NCBI RefSeq assembly: GCF_004137855.1
Contig: NZ_QBKB01000002.1
Span: 1,227,224-1,291,223, forward strand
Direction of reading: 5' to 3'
Length of the DNA: 64,000 nucleotides
Source: Methanohalophilus profundi
GTDB taxonomy: Archaea > Halobacteriota > Methanosarcinia > Methanosarcinales > Methanosarcinaceae
In this document: one piece after another, positions 9,171-18,277 of the stretch
How positions within the stretch are numbered: the first letter of the stretch is position 1
How the letters are laid out: each line of letters begins with the position of its first letter
Made by a program: the position numbers and the translations under genes
The notes under the pieces: model-generated
Seen by the model: only the letters and a program-made list of their open reading frames with translations
Database searches by the model: none
Told to the model about the DNA's origin: nothing

Positions 9171-10191
9171 ATGAGGTATAACAAGTGCAGCGTTTGGTCA
9201 GGATGGGTATGATGCCGTATAGGCAAAAAACGCCCGTGGAGGTTTCAAGCCCCATCTGGCTGTAAAGTTCAGAAGTGAAGAAGGAAGTTTGCGTTCTTTT
9301 TTTATTGATTCTACAAGGGTTGCGGCAAAGTATCCGCAGCCGGACGCTTATTTGATAACCCATGCCCATTCCGATCACCATGGCAGTTCAGCAATGCTGT
9401 CTGAGTGCTCAATATGCACGGAAAAGACAATGAATGCCCTGGAGGTGCGGCACAGTCGTAACTTTAAAGGCAATCTGGCAGGGGAAAATGGACTTATTGA
9501 CTATAGGGGTGTAAAAATACACACCTATCCAAACCATCATACCGATGGTTCTGTGGCCTTTGGATGGGAAAATGAAAACGGGATGCGTATTCTTGCAACA
9601 GGTGATGTGAAAGATGCCTCAAATCTTCCCCATTGTGATGTACTTATAACAGAGGCAAATTATGGGGACCCTGCAGATCTTTCCTGTTATTTTGAGGATG
9701 ACCTGGAAGGATTTTATGCGGCTCTTGAATCCCCGGTTGATGTAGCATTTGGCGCTTATCCCTTTGGTAAAGCGCAAAGAGTTGTCAGACTTATCAGGCA
9801 ATCAGGCTATCAGGGACCAATAGGGATGGATGACAAGTCGCAGGAACTTACACAAAACCTGCTTGAGGATGCAGGTGAACTTGTTTCGATGGATGAAGGA
9901 GTCGGAGTTAACGTTGTTTCCCCGGGCAAACTTGAAGACCTTCCCCTTTATATGTCCAAATACATGATTACAGGACGCAGGGACCACCGGTTTCCCTCCA
10001 TTAATATCAGTGACCACCTGGATGCTTCAGGCCTGGAAAAAATGGTTCTGGATATCGATCCTGAATTTGTGGTTGTCTATCATCCGGGGGGACATCGTCC
10101 CTCCAGATTTGCTTGTCATCTGAATTCATTGGGCTATGATGCCGTTTGCCTTGCGGATATCAATAATGTTGTCAGCAATGAATTTATGTAA
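9171..10191 (+). CDS. Metallo-beta-lactamase fold hydrolase (reading frame disturbed near start)
   Basis: A beta-CASP-free MBL-fold protein of roughly 330 residues. The zinc motif THAHSDHHG sits about 25 residues after TTG 9289, and later ligand positions include PNHHTDGSVAF, ATGDVKD and YHPGGH. The clean frame runs 9289-10191, but family-like sequence (GYDAV, then NARGGFKPHLAVKF) continues upstream in the same frame, broken by TAG at 9220-9222. ATG 9171 opens another frame (KCSVWSG). Small indels near 9200-9230 are the likely cause; pyrrolysine at the TAG is a weaker option. The MBL fold is secure. A nuclease or exonuclease role is a guess. Confidence 0.72.
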
Positions 10192-10225
10192 TAGGTGATT
10201 ACCTATGAATAAACGTTTATATAGG
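10191..10225 (+). promoter_or_regulatory. Promoter with ATAGGT inverted repeat
   Basis: ATAGGT-GATT-ACCTAT (10191-10206) is a perfect 6-bp dyad overlapping the end of the upstream gene. A TATA box TTTATATAGG follows at 10216-10225, with a third AGGT-like half-site inside it. A TSS about 25 nt on would give a short leader before TTG 10276. A repressor or activator site for the EMC6-like gene is inferred. Confidence 0.4.
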
Positions 10226-10275
10226 TTATTGTGTTGTATGTTCATTTATAATATTCATTCAGGAGAAGATGCCCC

Positions 10276-10662
10276 TTGAAAAATAAAGCGAATAAATCAA
10301 AAAAGGAAAATAAGCCTGCTGAAGGGGAAAAGGCTTCTGCTGCAGAAGTGGCCACAGCTACGAAGGTCATGACTCCCGAGGAGAAGAGAGCAGCTCATGT
10401 TGAGGGTATCGTGAAGACTGCAGTTGCTGCTTTTATAGGAATTTTCGCAGGTATCATAGCATTCAACGTACTGGGAATAGGAGCGGAAACAAAATGGTAT
10501 GCTATCCTTGTAATTGTTGCAATACTTGCCTATTATGCCCAGCGCTTGATTTTCCCAAAGATCAATATCGATACCAAGGAATTTGGTATGAAAGACTGGT
10601 TTTACGTAGAGTTCCTAGTTATTGATTTTTGCCTTGTCACATGGACATTACTTTTGAACTGA
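10276..10662 (+). CDS. EMC6-like small membrane protein
   Basis: A 128-residue protein with a lysine/glutamate-rich cytoplasmic N-terminus (about 40 residues) and three predicted membrane helices near residues 46-66, 74-92 and 108-127. The arrangement, with the last helix running to the C-terminus, fits archaeal proteins annotated as EMC6-like, possible partners of YidC/EMC3-type insertases. The start is TTG at 10276 with AGGAG at 10261-10265; the nearby ATG at 10269 reads into a stop after five codons. ABCE1 follows 30 bp downstream. The family call is tentative; three membrane helices are clear. Confidence 0.65.
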   Translation: MKNKANKSKKENKPAEGEKASAAEVATATKVMTPEEKRAAHVEGIVKTAVAAFIGIFAGIIAFNVLGIGAETKWYAILVIVAILAYYAQRLIFPKINIDTKEFGMKDWFYVEFLVIDFCLVTWTLLLN

Positions 10663-10692
10663 TATCCACCCTTATCTGGCAGGTATTTTGAT

Positions 10693-12458
10693 ATGCGAAT
10701 TGCAGTACTGAATAAAGATAGATGTCAGCCCAGAAGATGCAGCCACGAATGTGAGAAATATTGTCCCCGCGTCAGGACAGGCGATGAAACAATCATTTTT
10801 GGAGAAGACGGTAAACCCATAATTTCAGAAGAGATGTGTGTGGGTTGTGGTATATGCGTCAATAAATGCCCCTTTGATGCCATTATGATTATTGGCCTGC
10901 CCGAGGAACTGGATAAACCAATCCATCGTTACGGTACCAATGGCTTTGCACTCTATGGCCTGCCTTCAGTTGAAACCGGCAGGGTAACCGGTATTCTGGG
11001 GCCCAACGGTATCGGTAAAAGTACCTGTGTGCAGATTCTTTCAGGAAACATGATCCCCAATTTTGGTGGTGAGGAAGGAAGCTGGGATGAGGTGCTTGAA
11101 TATTATTCAGGAACCTCTATGTATGAATATTTCAGCAAGGTTGCAGAAGGCACTATACAAGTTTCCCAGAAACCCCAGTATGTGGATATGATCCCCAAAG
11201 CTTTCAAGGGCAAAACCCGTGAATTGCTTGAAAATACGGATGAATGTGGCAGATTGGATGACCTTGTGAATAAGCTCGGTTTATCTAATATAATGGATCG
11301 TAATATCGGAGACTTGAGTGGAGGGGAACTCCAGAGAGTAGCTATTGCTGCCTGTGCTGCCAAAGACGCCGATTTCTATTTTTTTGATGAGATCAGCCCC
11401 TATCTTGACATTTACCAGCGTATAAAAGTGTCCCAGTTAATTCAGGAAATTTCACAGGACAAGGCCGTACTTGTTGTAGAACACGATCTGGCAATTCTGG
11501 ACATGCTCTCTGATGTGGTGCATGTTGCTTACGGTATGCCTTCAGGTTATGGTGTGATCACTCATCCCAAGGGAGTGCGTATTGCCATCAATCAGTATCT
11601 CAAAGGCTATCTTCCCGAGGAAAATGTGCGTGTCAGGTCGGACAGTATAAATTTTGAGGTCCATCCTCCAAGAGCTGAAAAGGAAGTTGGCACACTTGTG
11701 GAATATGAGGGCTTTTCCAAGAACTATGATAAGTTTAGCCTCAAAGCCGATGAAGGTTCTCTTAAAAACGGTGAAGTGCTCGGTATTGTCGGTCCCAATG
11801 GAATTGGTAAGTCCACTTTCGTAAAGGTCCTTGCGGGCGAGGAAGAACCGGATGAAAAAGAGATGGACTTTGACATATCCATTTCCTATAAGCCCCAGTA
11901 TGTCGTGGTTGACCAGAATCTACCGGTTAAGTATTTCCTCAGGGGAATCTCCTCAAAGGTCGACACCAGTTACTACGAGGCTGAGATTGCAAACCTCTCC
12001 AGCTTGAAAGGCTCTATGACCGCTCCCTGGCCGATCTCAGTGGTGGTGAATTACAGAGGGTTGCAATAGCAGCCTGTTTGACCAGGGATGCAGATATGTA
12101 TATTCTTGATGAACCAAGTGCTCATCTTGATGTCGAACAGCGCTCCCAGGCCACCAAGACCATCAAGCGTTTTGCCGAGAATAATAAGAAAACCGCCATG
12201 GTTGTAGATCACGATATTTACATGATCGATATGCTCAGTGAAAGGTTGATTGTATTTGAAGGTGAGCCGGCTGTATATGGTGAAGCCCATTCCCCGACCG
12301 ATATGCAGAAAGGAATGAATAAGTTCCTATCCAACCTGGACATAACTTTCCGCCGTGATGAAGATACGTCCCGTCCCAGGGTCAATAAAAAGGATTCACA
12401 TCTGGACAGGTTGCAAAAATCCAAGGGTGAATACTATTATTACAATGTGGATGAATGA
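10693..12458 (+). CDS. ABCE1/Rli1 ribosome-recycling ATPase (frameshifted in this sequence)
   Basis: ABCE1 splits ribosomes after termination in all archaea and eukaryotes. The N-terminus has two 4Fe-4S sites: CQPRRCSHECEKYCP and CVGCGICVNKCP. NBD1 has Walker A GPNGIGKST, signature LSGGELQR and FDEISPYLD. NBD2 has GPNGIGKSTF. The frame breaks at about 11993-12000, where AAACCTCTCC probably lacks a C. The other frame then gives DLSGGELQR and ILDEPSAHLD, ending at 12458. Restoring one base gives about 588 residues, the normal length. An essential gene is unlikely to be broken, so a sequencing error is the best explanation. Confidence 0.92.
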
Positions 12459-12470
12459 GAGGACTATTTT

Positions 12471-13382
12471 TTATGAGTGGTGATTATAGTTACTCAGGTA
12501 CTCACTGACATCCCTGTGGGTATGTTCATGAATGTGCAGGTGGACATGTCCTTTGCCACCTTCTATCGTTTTTGTTAATTCGTCAACTGCTTCGTTGATG
12601 CTTAATGGCAATTTCTCACAGTCATATCCAAAACATGTGAGTACCTGGAAGAGCTTGAATACATCGGGTGCCTCCAGGTTGTTATCCCTGAGTAATTGCC
12701 AGTCTGAAAATATTTCACGGGGTGTACCTTCGGCAATAATTTCCCGATTTATGATATATATCCGGTCAACAAGTTCCGGAAGCGTGTTTACTTCGTGGCT
12801 TGCAATTATGGTTGTAATTCCCTGGCTGTTGAGGCGGTTTACGAGTTTGATCAGTTCCGCTTTGCTTCTGGGGTCAAGGTTGGCAGTGGGCTCATCAAGG
12901 ATCAGGATTTCCGGTTCCATTGAAAGAACAGCCGCAATCGCAGCCCTCTTTTTCTGGCCATAGCTCAGATTATGGGGGACTCTTTCCTCAAATCCAGAAA
13001 GGCCCACAGTTTTCAGTGCAGAAGAGACTCGCTTGTGTACTTCTTCTTTATTGAGTCCCATGTTGATGGGCCCGAATGCCACATCATCAAAGATTGTCGG
13101 CATGAAAAGCTGATCATCCGGATCCTGGAATACGACCCCTACTCTGTGAATCCTTTCCTCGGTTTTGAGGCTGGAAATATCCTGATTGAATATATTGACC
13201 TCACCATCGGGATTTTTGATAACCCCGTTTAAGTGCATGAAAAGGGTGGTCTTACCTGCCCCGTTGGGACCCAATATACCTATTTTTTCTCCCTTTTTGA
13301 CATGTAGTTCTATATCCTTTAATGCGAGTGTCCCATCGGGATATGCATAATTTAAATTACGGACACTTATTGCTTCATTCAT
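12471..13382 (-). CDS. nikO: ECF-type nickel/cobalt transporter ATPase
   Basis: A 303-residue ABC ATPase with Walker A GPNGAGKTTL, Q-loop GVVFQDPDDQLF, signature LSYGQKKR and Walker B ILILDEPTANLDP, all typical of CbiO/NikO ECF ATPases. A histidine-rich tail (VHLHIHEHTH) near the C-terminus could bind metal. It is the last gene of a K-M-L-Q-O run and abuts nikQ with no gap. It powers uptake by the NikM/NikQ membrane unit. Nickel rather than cobalt is inferred from the NikK/NikL-like partners and the nickel need of F430. Confidence 0.9.
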   Translation of the reverse strand: MNEAISVRNLNYAYPDGTLALKDIELHVKKGEKIGILGPNGAGKTTLFMHLNGVIKNPDGEVNIFNQDISSLKTEERIHRVGVVFQDPDDQLFMPTIFDDVAFGPINMGLNKEEVHKRVSSALKTVGLSGFEERVPHNLSYGQKKRAAIAAVLSMEPEILILDEPTANLDPRSKAELIKLVNRLNSQGITTIIASHEVNTLPELVDRIYIINREIIAEGTPREIFSDWQLLRDNNLEAPDVFKLFQVLTCFGYDCEKLPLSINEAVDELTKTIEGGKGHVHLHIHEHTHRDVSEYLSNYNHHS

Positions 13383-14161
13383 TTAGAACACCAGATGATA
13401 GGTATGTAACAGGATTGCAACCGATATAATAATGATACCTGCCAGATAATCTTTTGCTTTCATATGAAATTCCACGATAGTGCATGGTTTGCCAGTATAT
13501 CCTTTTGCAATCATTGCCTGGTATACCCTTTCAGCCCGGTCATAACTTTTGACAAGGAGCATTCCGATGAGGTTTCCTGTTATAGAAAGGGCATATTTGC
13601 CTGTTGCTGGTCGAAAACCCTTTGATCTTATGGCCTTCCACATCCGCTGGAACTCATCAGTTATCACAAAAATATAGCGGTATGTGAACATAAGCATCTG
13701 TACTATAGTGGAAGGTACTTTCAGGGAATAAAGGGCCTTGATGGTTGTGTCAAAACTTGCGGTCGCAAGCATAATGACCACCAGTGTAACCGCTGCAATT
13801 GCCCGCAGCATTATGAGGCTTGCAAGATAGACTCCTTCATATGAAACAGTGAAATAACCCCCTCCAAACATTCCTCTGCCTTCCACTGTAAATGGCAATA
13901 TGAAAAAAAGGGGTAAAAGAATAAGTACTGCCCATTTGACCCTGTGCAAAACAAACTTTTAGGTAACCCGGAGATGACCAATATCATCAGGCTGGCCAAC
14001 AGGGCGATTAGGGCAAGGTTTACGCTGGGAAGGAAGACAAATGAAAATATGAGGATAAAAAAGGCTACCAGTTTCATCCTGTGGTCCAGGGAATGGATGG
14101 GTGAATCCATCTCTGCATAACGGTCAATATGGGGATATTCCATTAAAGTTGCACCTTTCAT
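13383..14161 (-). CDS. nikQ: ECF-type nickel/cobalt transporter T-component (frameshifted in this sequence)
   Basis: A CbiQ/NikQ membrane coupling protein. The N-terminal part reads from ATG 14161 (or 14143) through HSLDHRMKLVAFF and LPSVNLALIALLA. At about 13951-13955 the frame changes; one T missing in GTTTTGCAC would restore it. The second part reads HRVKWAVLILLP and then RSKGFRP, an arginine-rich coupling motif that contacts the ATPase. Corrected length is about 259 residues with four or five hydrophobic segments. Its ATG overlaps the nikL stop (ATGA) and its end abuts nikO. Confidence 0.87.
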
Positions 14162-14625
14162 TCTTTCTGCATTTTACGGGCACGTGCGTACAACCCAATC
14201 CCGGCAAATCCCAGAATGTACCCGATTCCTGCTACAATGTTGGCTGTGAGGGGTGGTTCCGTGTCATCTGTGGAATTGTTTTCTACCGCAGATTCTCCCT
14301 CACCCTTGAGATTTATCTCAATTTCGTCCTGATGTCCCATCTGGGAGACAATTATGCGATATTCATCCACTCCGAGTTTCGGGGAGAAATAGTACATACC
14401 ATCTTCATCGGTTACATCTTCAATATAAATTTCCTCTTCACCGTCTTTTATGGCATATATCGTAATTTCGGCGTTGGCTATGGGGTCTCCGCCACCATAC
14501 CAGGCCTTCACCTCTACTTCGTTGACCTGATGCATGAGATAAACACGATGGGCAGAAACTGCGGGAGTTGCAAGCATTGCAAGAATCAGGGCCAGCATCA
14601 GCATATTGATTATCCGTTTATTCAT
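14158..14625 (-). CDS. nikL: NikL-like small membrane-anchored component of the nickel importer
   Basis: A 155-residue protein with a signal peptide (cleavage near SAHR, residue 26), an extracellular domain resembling a carboxypeptidase-regulatory or DUF4198-type beta sandwich, and one C-terminal membrane helix (about 127-147) ending in basic residues. The histidine at the mature N-terminus (AHRVYLMH) could bind metal. It overlaps nikM by 8 bp and nikQ by 4 bp, so it belongs to the transporter operon. This order matches the NikKMLQO class, where NikL replaces NikN. The assignment rests on topology and context. Confidence 0.75.
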   Translation of the reverse strand: MNKRIINMLMLALILAMLATPAVSAHRVYLMHQVNEVEVKAWYGGGDPIANAEITIYAIKDGEEEIYIEDVTDEDGMYYFSPKLGVDEYRIIVSQMGHQDEIEINLKGEGESAVENNSTDDTEPPLTANIVAGIGYILGFAGIGLYARARKMQKE

Positions 14626-15247
14626 TTTTTGACCTCCTTTCAGGTAACATTTCAGGTTTAACCTTCAGCAGAAATCCGACTACAGAACCTGTCACAAGGG
14701 CTTCAACTATCATTATTGGTGCGTGGGCTGCAATAGCCGCATAGGCTACTTCGGTGAATTCCTCACCTGTAGTGACAAGAACTAGGGCCATCAGAAGGGC
14801 TGTTATCAGAGTCGCAAGTCCGCCGCAGATAATTCCCAGAACGGATGGATTGACACCTGCCGAATATCCCCTCTTGAATATGAATGCTACGATTAAGGCC
14901 GGTATGCCCACATTCAATGTGTTCACCCCGATCACCGTAATTCCTCCGTGCTGGAACAGGAATGCCTGTAGTATAAGGCCCACAAAAATTGCGGGGTAGG
15001 CCAGAGTACCCAGCAGGACGCCGAGTAAACCGTTGAGGATCAGGTGTACGGATGTGGGTCCCAGGGATATGTGTATCAGGGAAGCAACAAAAAAAGCAGC
15101 TGTCAATATGGATATTTTCGGTATCTGTTCCAGTGGCTCTTCCTTCCTGTTACTTCGCCAGAGTGTCAGGGCAAGCAATATTGCAGTAGCTGCCCAGCCT
15201 GCTGCAATTACTATCGGGGAAAGCACACCATCTGTAATATGTACCAT
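14618..15247 (-). CDS. nikM: ECF-type nickel/cobalt transporter S-component
   Basis: A CbiM/NikM membrane protein of 209 residues with six or seven hydrophobic segments. It begins MVHITDGVLSP, equivalent to the MHIPDG start of the family, whose N-terminal amine and histidine hold the metal. Here a valine precedes the histidine. Other family features are HISLGPTSVHLILNG (about residue 60), QAFLFQHGGITVIGVN and the late AAHAPIMIVEA. It follows nikK after about 100 bp and overlaps nikL by 8 bp. Confidence 0.9.
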   Translation of the reverse strand: MVHITDGVLSPIVIAAGWAATAILLALTLWRSNRKEEPLEQIPKISILTAAFFVASLIHISLGPTSVHLILNGLLGVLLGTLAYPAIFVGLILQAFLFQHGGITVIGVNTLNVGIPALIVAFIFKRGYSAGVNPSVLGIICGGLATLITALLMALVLVTTGEEFTEVAYAAIAAHAPIMIVEALVTGSVVGFLLKVKPEMLPERRSKNE

Positions 15248-15320
15248 TGGATTCCTCTTATGAAATAAATGAATGTAAACATTTAGTGTTATGGTAGCCT
15301 TATGAAGTATGATTTGATAT

Positions 15321-15347
15321 AAAAAAAGATTGGGGATTTATTCCCCA
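15321..15347 (-). terminator. Intrinsic-type terminator between nikK and nikM
   Basis: On the - strand TGGGG-AATAAAT-CCCCA (15347-15331) forms a 5-bp stem and is followed by a run of T (15327-15321 as A on the + strand). It lies 3 bp after the nikK stop. Read-through would give more NikK than transporter subunits. Confidence 0.6.
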
Positions 15348-15350
15348 TGA

Positions 15351-16343
15351 TTATTTTCTTCTGCTAAGGAAGACTGCTCCAATGATAGCGGCAATAGCAA
15401 ATATTCCTTCAAAGCCGGGTGCACTTTCAGTGGTGGATTCCGCGGATTCTTTCGCTTCTTGTGCAAGTTGTTTTGCTTCATCCACTTCCTGCTGGAGTTC
15501 TGCATAGTCACCGTTTGCATCTTCTGCGGGGAACTCTTCGATCACCGGTATGATGAAGACTCCACGTGTTGCTTTTCCAGATTCAGGTTCCATGGTGGCA
15601 CCCACAAACCAAATGCCGGGTTCGTCAAGGGTATAGGAGAAATCTCCCTGTGCATTGGATTTTGTAAGCCTTGTAAAGACCATCGGAGCGTCATAGGGAT
15701 ACATTTCTTCTGCTTCTTCTACAACCTCTTTACCTTCTTCAAGGTCGTGATAGATCTCAATTTCCACATCTGCATCTGCCAGCGGTTTATCGTTGTGGAG
15801 AGCCTGGCCTGCAATCACAAATCCTTCTTCCATGCCATAGGGTCTCATGTAGGGCACGATTTCCGTTTCCTGTCCTACTTTACGATCCCAGCCCACCCAC
15901 ATTTCTTCTCCGCAGTGGATCACGGCTTTGGTGTAATCAATGAGTTCTTCCTCGCCGTCTTCATATTTAACTGCGATCACAGTGTCGCCCATCTGATCCA
16001 CGGTAAATGATGTCTTGTAGGCGACAAAAGTGCCATCATTGCCGTCTTCATCCATTCCTTCTACGGTAGTTTCCTCCACAGTGAGGGTTTCTGTTGTCCC
16101 GTCAGGTTTTGTGATGGTCACTTCGGGTATCGAGCTTACATCAAAAGAGATGTGTTCATAGGGGTGTCCCCACATGATATAGATGGTTTTTTCCTCTCCG
16201 AGTTCTGCAATATAATCTTCAGGCGCAACGTCCCACATATTTTCATCATCTGATGGGAAGACCATGGTGAAATGGGCACTGGCCGTTCCAATAGTGACTA
16301 CCAGCATAATAGCCAGTAATAGTGTTGTGGTTATTTTTCTCAT
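15351..16343 (-). CDS. nikK: NikK-like secreted DUF4198-family protein with PGF-type C-terminal anchor
   Basis: A 330-residue exported protein. It has a signal peptide of about 24 residues ending TASAHF, so the mature chain starts near a histidine. Two beta-rich domains of the DUF4198 type found in metal-uptake loci follow, then an acidic linker and the C-terminal segment APGFEGIFAIAAIIGAVF plus SRRK. That tail is a PGF-CTERM-like archaeosortase signal. It is very acidic. As first gene of the nikKMLQO run it probably captures Ni at the cell surface. A metal-binding role is inferred from context. Confidence 0.8.
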   Translation of the reverse strand: MRKITTTLLLAIMLVVTIGTASAHFTMVFPSDDENMWDVAPEDYIAELGEEKTIYIMWGHPYEHISFDVSSIPEVTITKPDGTTETLTVEETTVEGMDEDGNDGTFVAYKTSFTVDQMGDTVIAVKYEDGEEELIDYTKAVIHCGEEMWVGWDRKVGQETEIVPYMRPYGMEEGFVIAGQALHNDKPLADADVEIEIYHDLEEGKEVVEEAEEMYPYDAPMVFTRLTKSNAQGDFSYTLDEPGIWFVGATMEPESGKATRGVFIIPVIEEFPAEDANGDYAELQQEVDEAKQLAQEAKESAESTTESAPGFEGIFAIAAIIGAVFLSRRK

Positions 16344-16437
16344 TTTTCTACTCCTTATGTGTGATTATTATCTACAGAAAAAGCAATAAGTGTTACTAAT
16401 ATTTATTATTTTGTGATTGTATTGCATATGGGATGTG

Positions 16438-16995
16438 CTACTACCCAACTTTGACAGTTTTATTTTTAATCAACTGAATGTCTCTCTTTTTAGGTTCTAT
16501 TCTAATTTCTATGTTTATCTTTTTTCTTCTAGTCGTTCGTTAGCATCTTTTCTTTCTTCCATGCTTGTTTTTATAATTTTATCCATTTTTTGCCCCATTG
16601 ATTTGACAGTATCACATAAGTCATTGGATTGTGTTTTTTCTGATTTTTGCCCATTTTTTGGACAAAGAATTTGACAGCATTGTTGAATCTTCTAAATAAG
16701 CCTCTTAGATCAATTTCATTTTGTTTTCAAGCAAAAAATATCCAAAAATAGCTTAATGGAATTTGACAGATGAGCATTATTCTTATGAAAATAAGGGTTC
16801 AACGAGTAAATTCAGGCCAAGATTCCTGAAAAATTGCATCCATTTTAAAGGAAAACCGATGAAATCGGAGTTTTTCACATGAAATTGTTTGAACTGTCAA
16901 ATAGCTTTTCCTGACAAAAAAGTGAAAATTTTGAGTTGAAAGAGAAGACATTCTCTTCAAGAAAGAGTAGAAACTGTCAAACTGGGGCTACTAAG
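16438..16995. mobile_element. Gene-free AT-rich element with imperfect terminal inverted repeats (MITE-like)
   Basis: A 558-bp segment bounded by CTACTACCCAACTTTGACAG on the left and its imperfect reverse complement on the right (CTGTCAAACTGGGGCTACTAAG). The 8-mer TTTGACAG occurs four times in the left half (16450, 16602, 16670, 16762) and its complement twice in the right half (16894, 16974). No credible coding region is present; the + frame 16417-16674 has no family features. A non-autonomous transposon relic or a multi-site protein-binding region fits. I could not define a target-site duplication. Confidence 0.5.
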
Positions 16996-17045
16996 ATTAA
17001 ATTAATGGCTACAAAATACCTTTTTCATATGTTGAATAAAAAAAA

Positions 17046-17324
17046 TTAAGCACATGCCCCAGCAGCATGCGGGGTATGCACGTAGAAAACATAGAAACTT
17101 TGCACATCCCTTCTCTTAAGGAATGTCGCCTTTTCCCGGTCTTCGATATGCTGGGCAAACACAATCCATTTACCGTCGGAAGTTTCCCTGCAATCGGTGA
17201 TCTGGGGTATGTCGCATTCTCTTTTATCCTGCAGCACTACGTGTGCATTGACAAAGGAATCATGCGGCATGTCATGTAGCATATGTCTCACGGGCGAGGC
17301 ATATGCACGCCTGCTATACATCAT
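17046..17324 (-). CDS. Hypothetical protein, 92 residues
   Basis: A small open frame beginning ATGATG with GGGAGTGG about 6-8 nt upstream, a good ribosome site. The product has no signal peptide or membrane helix. It contains several His and Cys residues (HMLHDMPHD, CDIPQITDC) and ends HTPHAAGACA. I do not recognise a family. It is divergent from hisF, and the 121-bp gap between them is AT-rich enough for two promoters. Codon use looks ordinary. Whether it is expressed is uncertain. Confidence 0.45.
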   Translation of the reverse strand: MMYSRRAYASPVRHMLHDMPHDSFVNAHVVLQDKRECDIPQITDCRETSDGKWIVFAQHIEDREKATFLKRRDVQSFYVFYVHTPHAAGACA

Positions 17325-17445
17325 ACAACCACTCCCGTTTTAAGTCAACAATAGAATGTATTTATTGGACATATATGTAATTTACGAAGTAGGTTCTGCA
17401 TCTCTACAACAATATTTAATACAATAATACTTCATTGTCATTTAC

Positions 17446-18267
17446 ATGCTCACAAAAAGAATCATCCCCTGTCTTGACGTAACACTGGACGAAGCAGGCG
17501 GGACCGTAGTCAAGGGTGTGGAATTCCTTGACCTCAGGAAAGCCGGTGATCCGGTGGAACTGGCAAAACGCTATAATGAACAGGGCGCTGACGAACTGGT
17601 TTTCCTGGATATCACGGCATCCCATGAAGGCAGGGATACCATGATCGATGTGATCCAGCGCACGGCGAATGAGGTTTTCATTCCCCTGACCGTGGGAGGA
17701 GGTATCGGTTCGGTGGAACGTATCCGTGAAATCCTGCGAGCGGGTGCGGATAAGGTTTCCATTAACACCGCGGCGGTCAAAAACCCGGAACTTGTGCGGG
17801 AAGGTGCGCAGATCTTCGGTTCCCAGTGTATCGTTGTTGCTATTGATTGTAAGCGTAATACAGATGTCGAAAATAATCCTGACAAGACGATAATAGAACT
17901 TGAAGACGGAAGCCGGGTATGGTATGAAGTCGTCATCTATGGCGGACGCAAACGTACCGGTATCGATACTGTACAGTGGGCCAAAAAGGTGGAAGAGCTG
18001 GGTGCGGGGGAGATCCTATTAACCAGCATGGACCGTGACGGTACCTATGATGGCTTTGACCTGCCGATAACCCGCAAATTGTCCGAGGAACTGGAAATCC
18101 CGATTATTGCTTCCGGCGGTGTGGGTGGCCCTGAACACATGCAGGAAGGGTTTGTAAAAGGCAAAGCTGATGCAGGACTGGCTGCCAGTATTTTCCACTT
18201 TGGGGAATATACGGTTGATGATGTGAAAAAACACCTGCGTAAGAACAACGTGCCTGTACGACCCTGA
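17446..18267 (+). CDS. hisF: Imidazole glycerol phosphate synthase cyclase subunit
   Basis: HisF makes IGP and AICAR from PRFAR with ammonia supplied by HisH, a step of histidine synthesis. The 273-residue TIM barrel starts [12 protein letters not shown] with the catalytic Asp, then [34 protein letters not shown], and the second catalytic Asp in [21 protein letters not shown] is the C-terminal phosphate site. No hisH is adjacent. The MazG-like gene follows 10 bp later. hisE lies separately at 40236. Confidence 0.97.
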   Translation: MLTKRIIPCLDVTLDEAGGTVVKGVEFLDLRKAGDPVELAKRYNEQGADELVFLDITASHEGRDTMIDVIQRTANEVFIPLTVGGGIGSVERIREILRAGADKVSINTAAVKNPELVREGAQIFGSQCIVVAIDCKRNTDVENNPDKTIIELEDGSRVWYEVVIYGGRKRTGIDTVQWAKKVEELGAGEILLTSMDRDGTYDGFDLPITRKLSEELEIPIIASGGVGGPEHMQEGFVKGKADAGLAASIFHFGEYTVDDVKKHLRKNNVPVRP

Positions 18268-18277
18268 GGTGGCAGTA

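Noticed and set aside
9220-9222. Firm claim of a pyrrolysine codon
   Set aside because: Neighbouring frames carry parts of the expected motif, so indels explain the TAG at least as well; kept only as a finding to test.
14101-14661. Long + strand open frame (186 codons) opposite nikL and nikQ
   Set aside because: It is antisense to well-supported nickel importer genes and has no family features.
16417-16674. 85-codon + strand frame inside the gene-free element
   Set aside because: Low-complexity Phe/Ser-rich product expected from AT-rich sequence; it runs across the terminal inverted repeat.
16438-16995. CRISPR array
   Set aside because: The TTTGACAG repeats are only 8 bp, irregularly spaced and change orientation; no cas genes are near.
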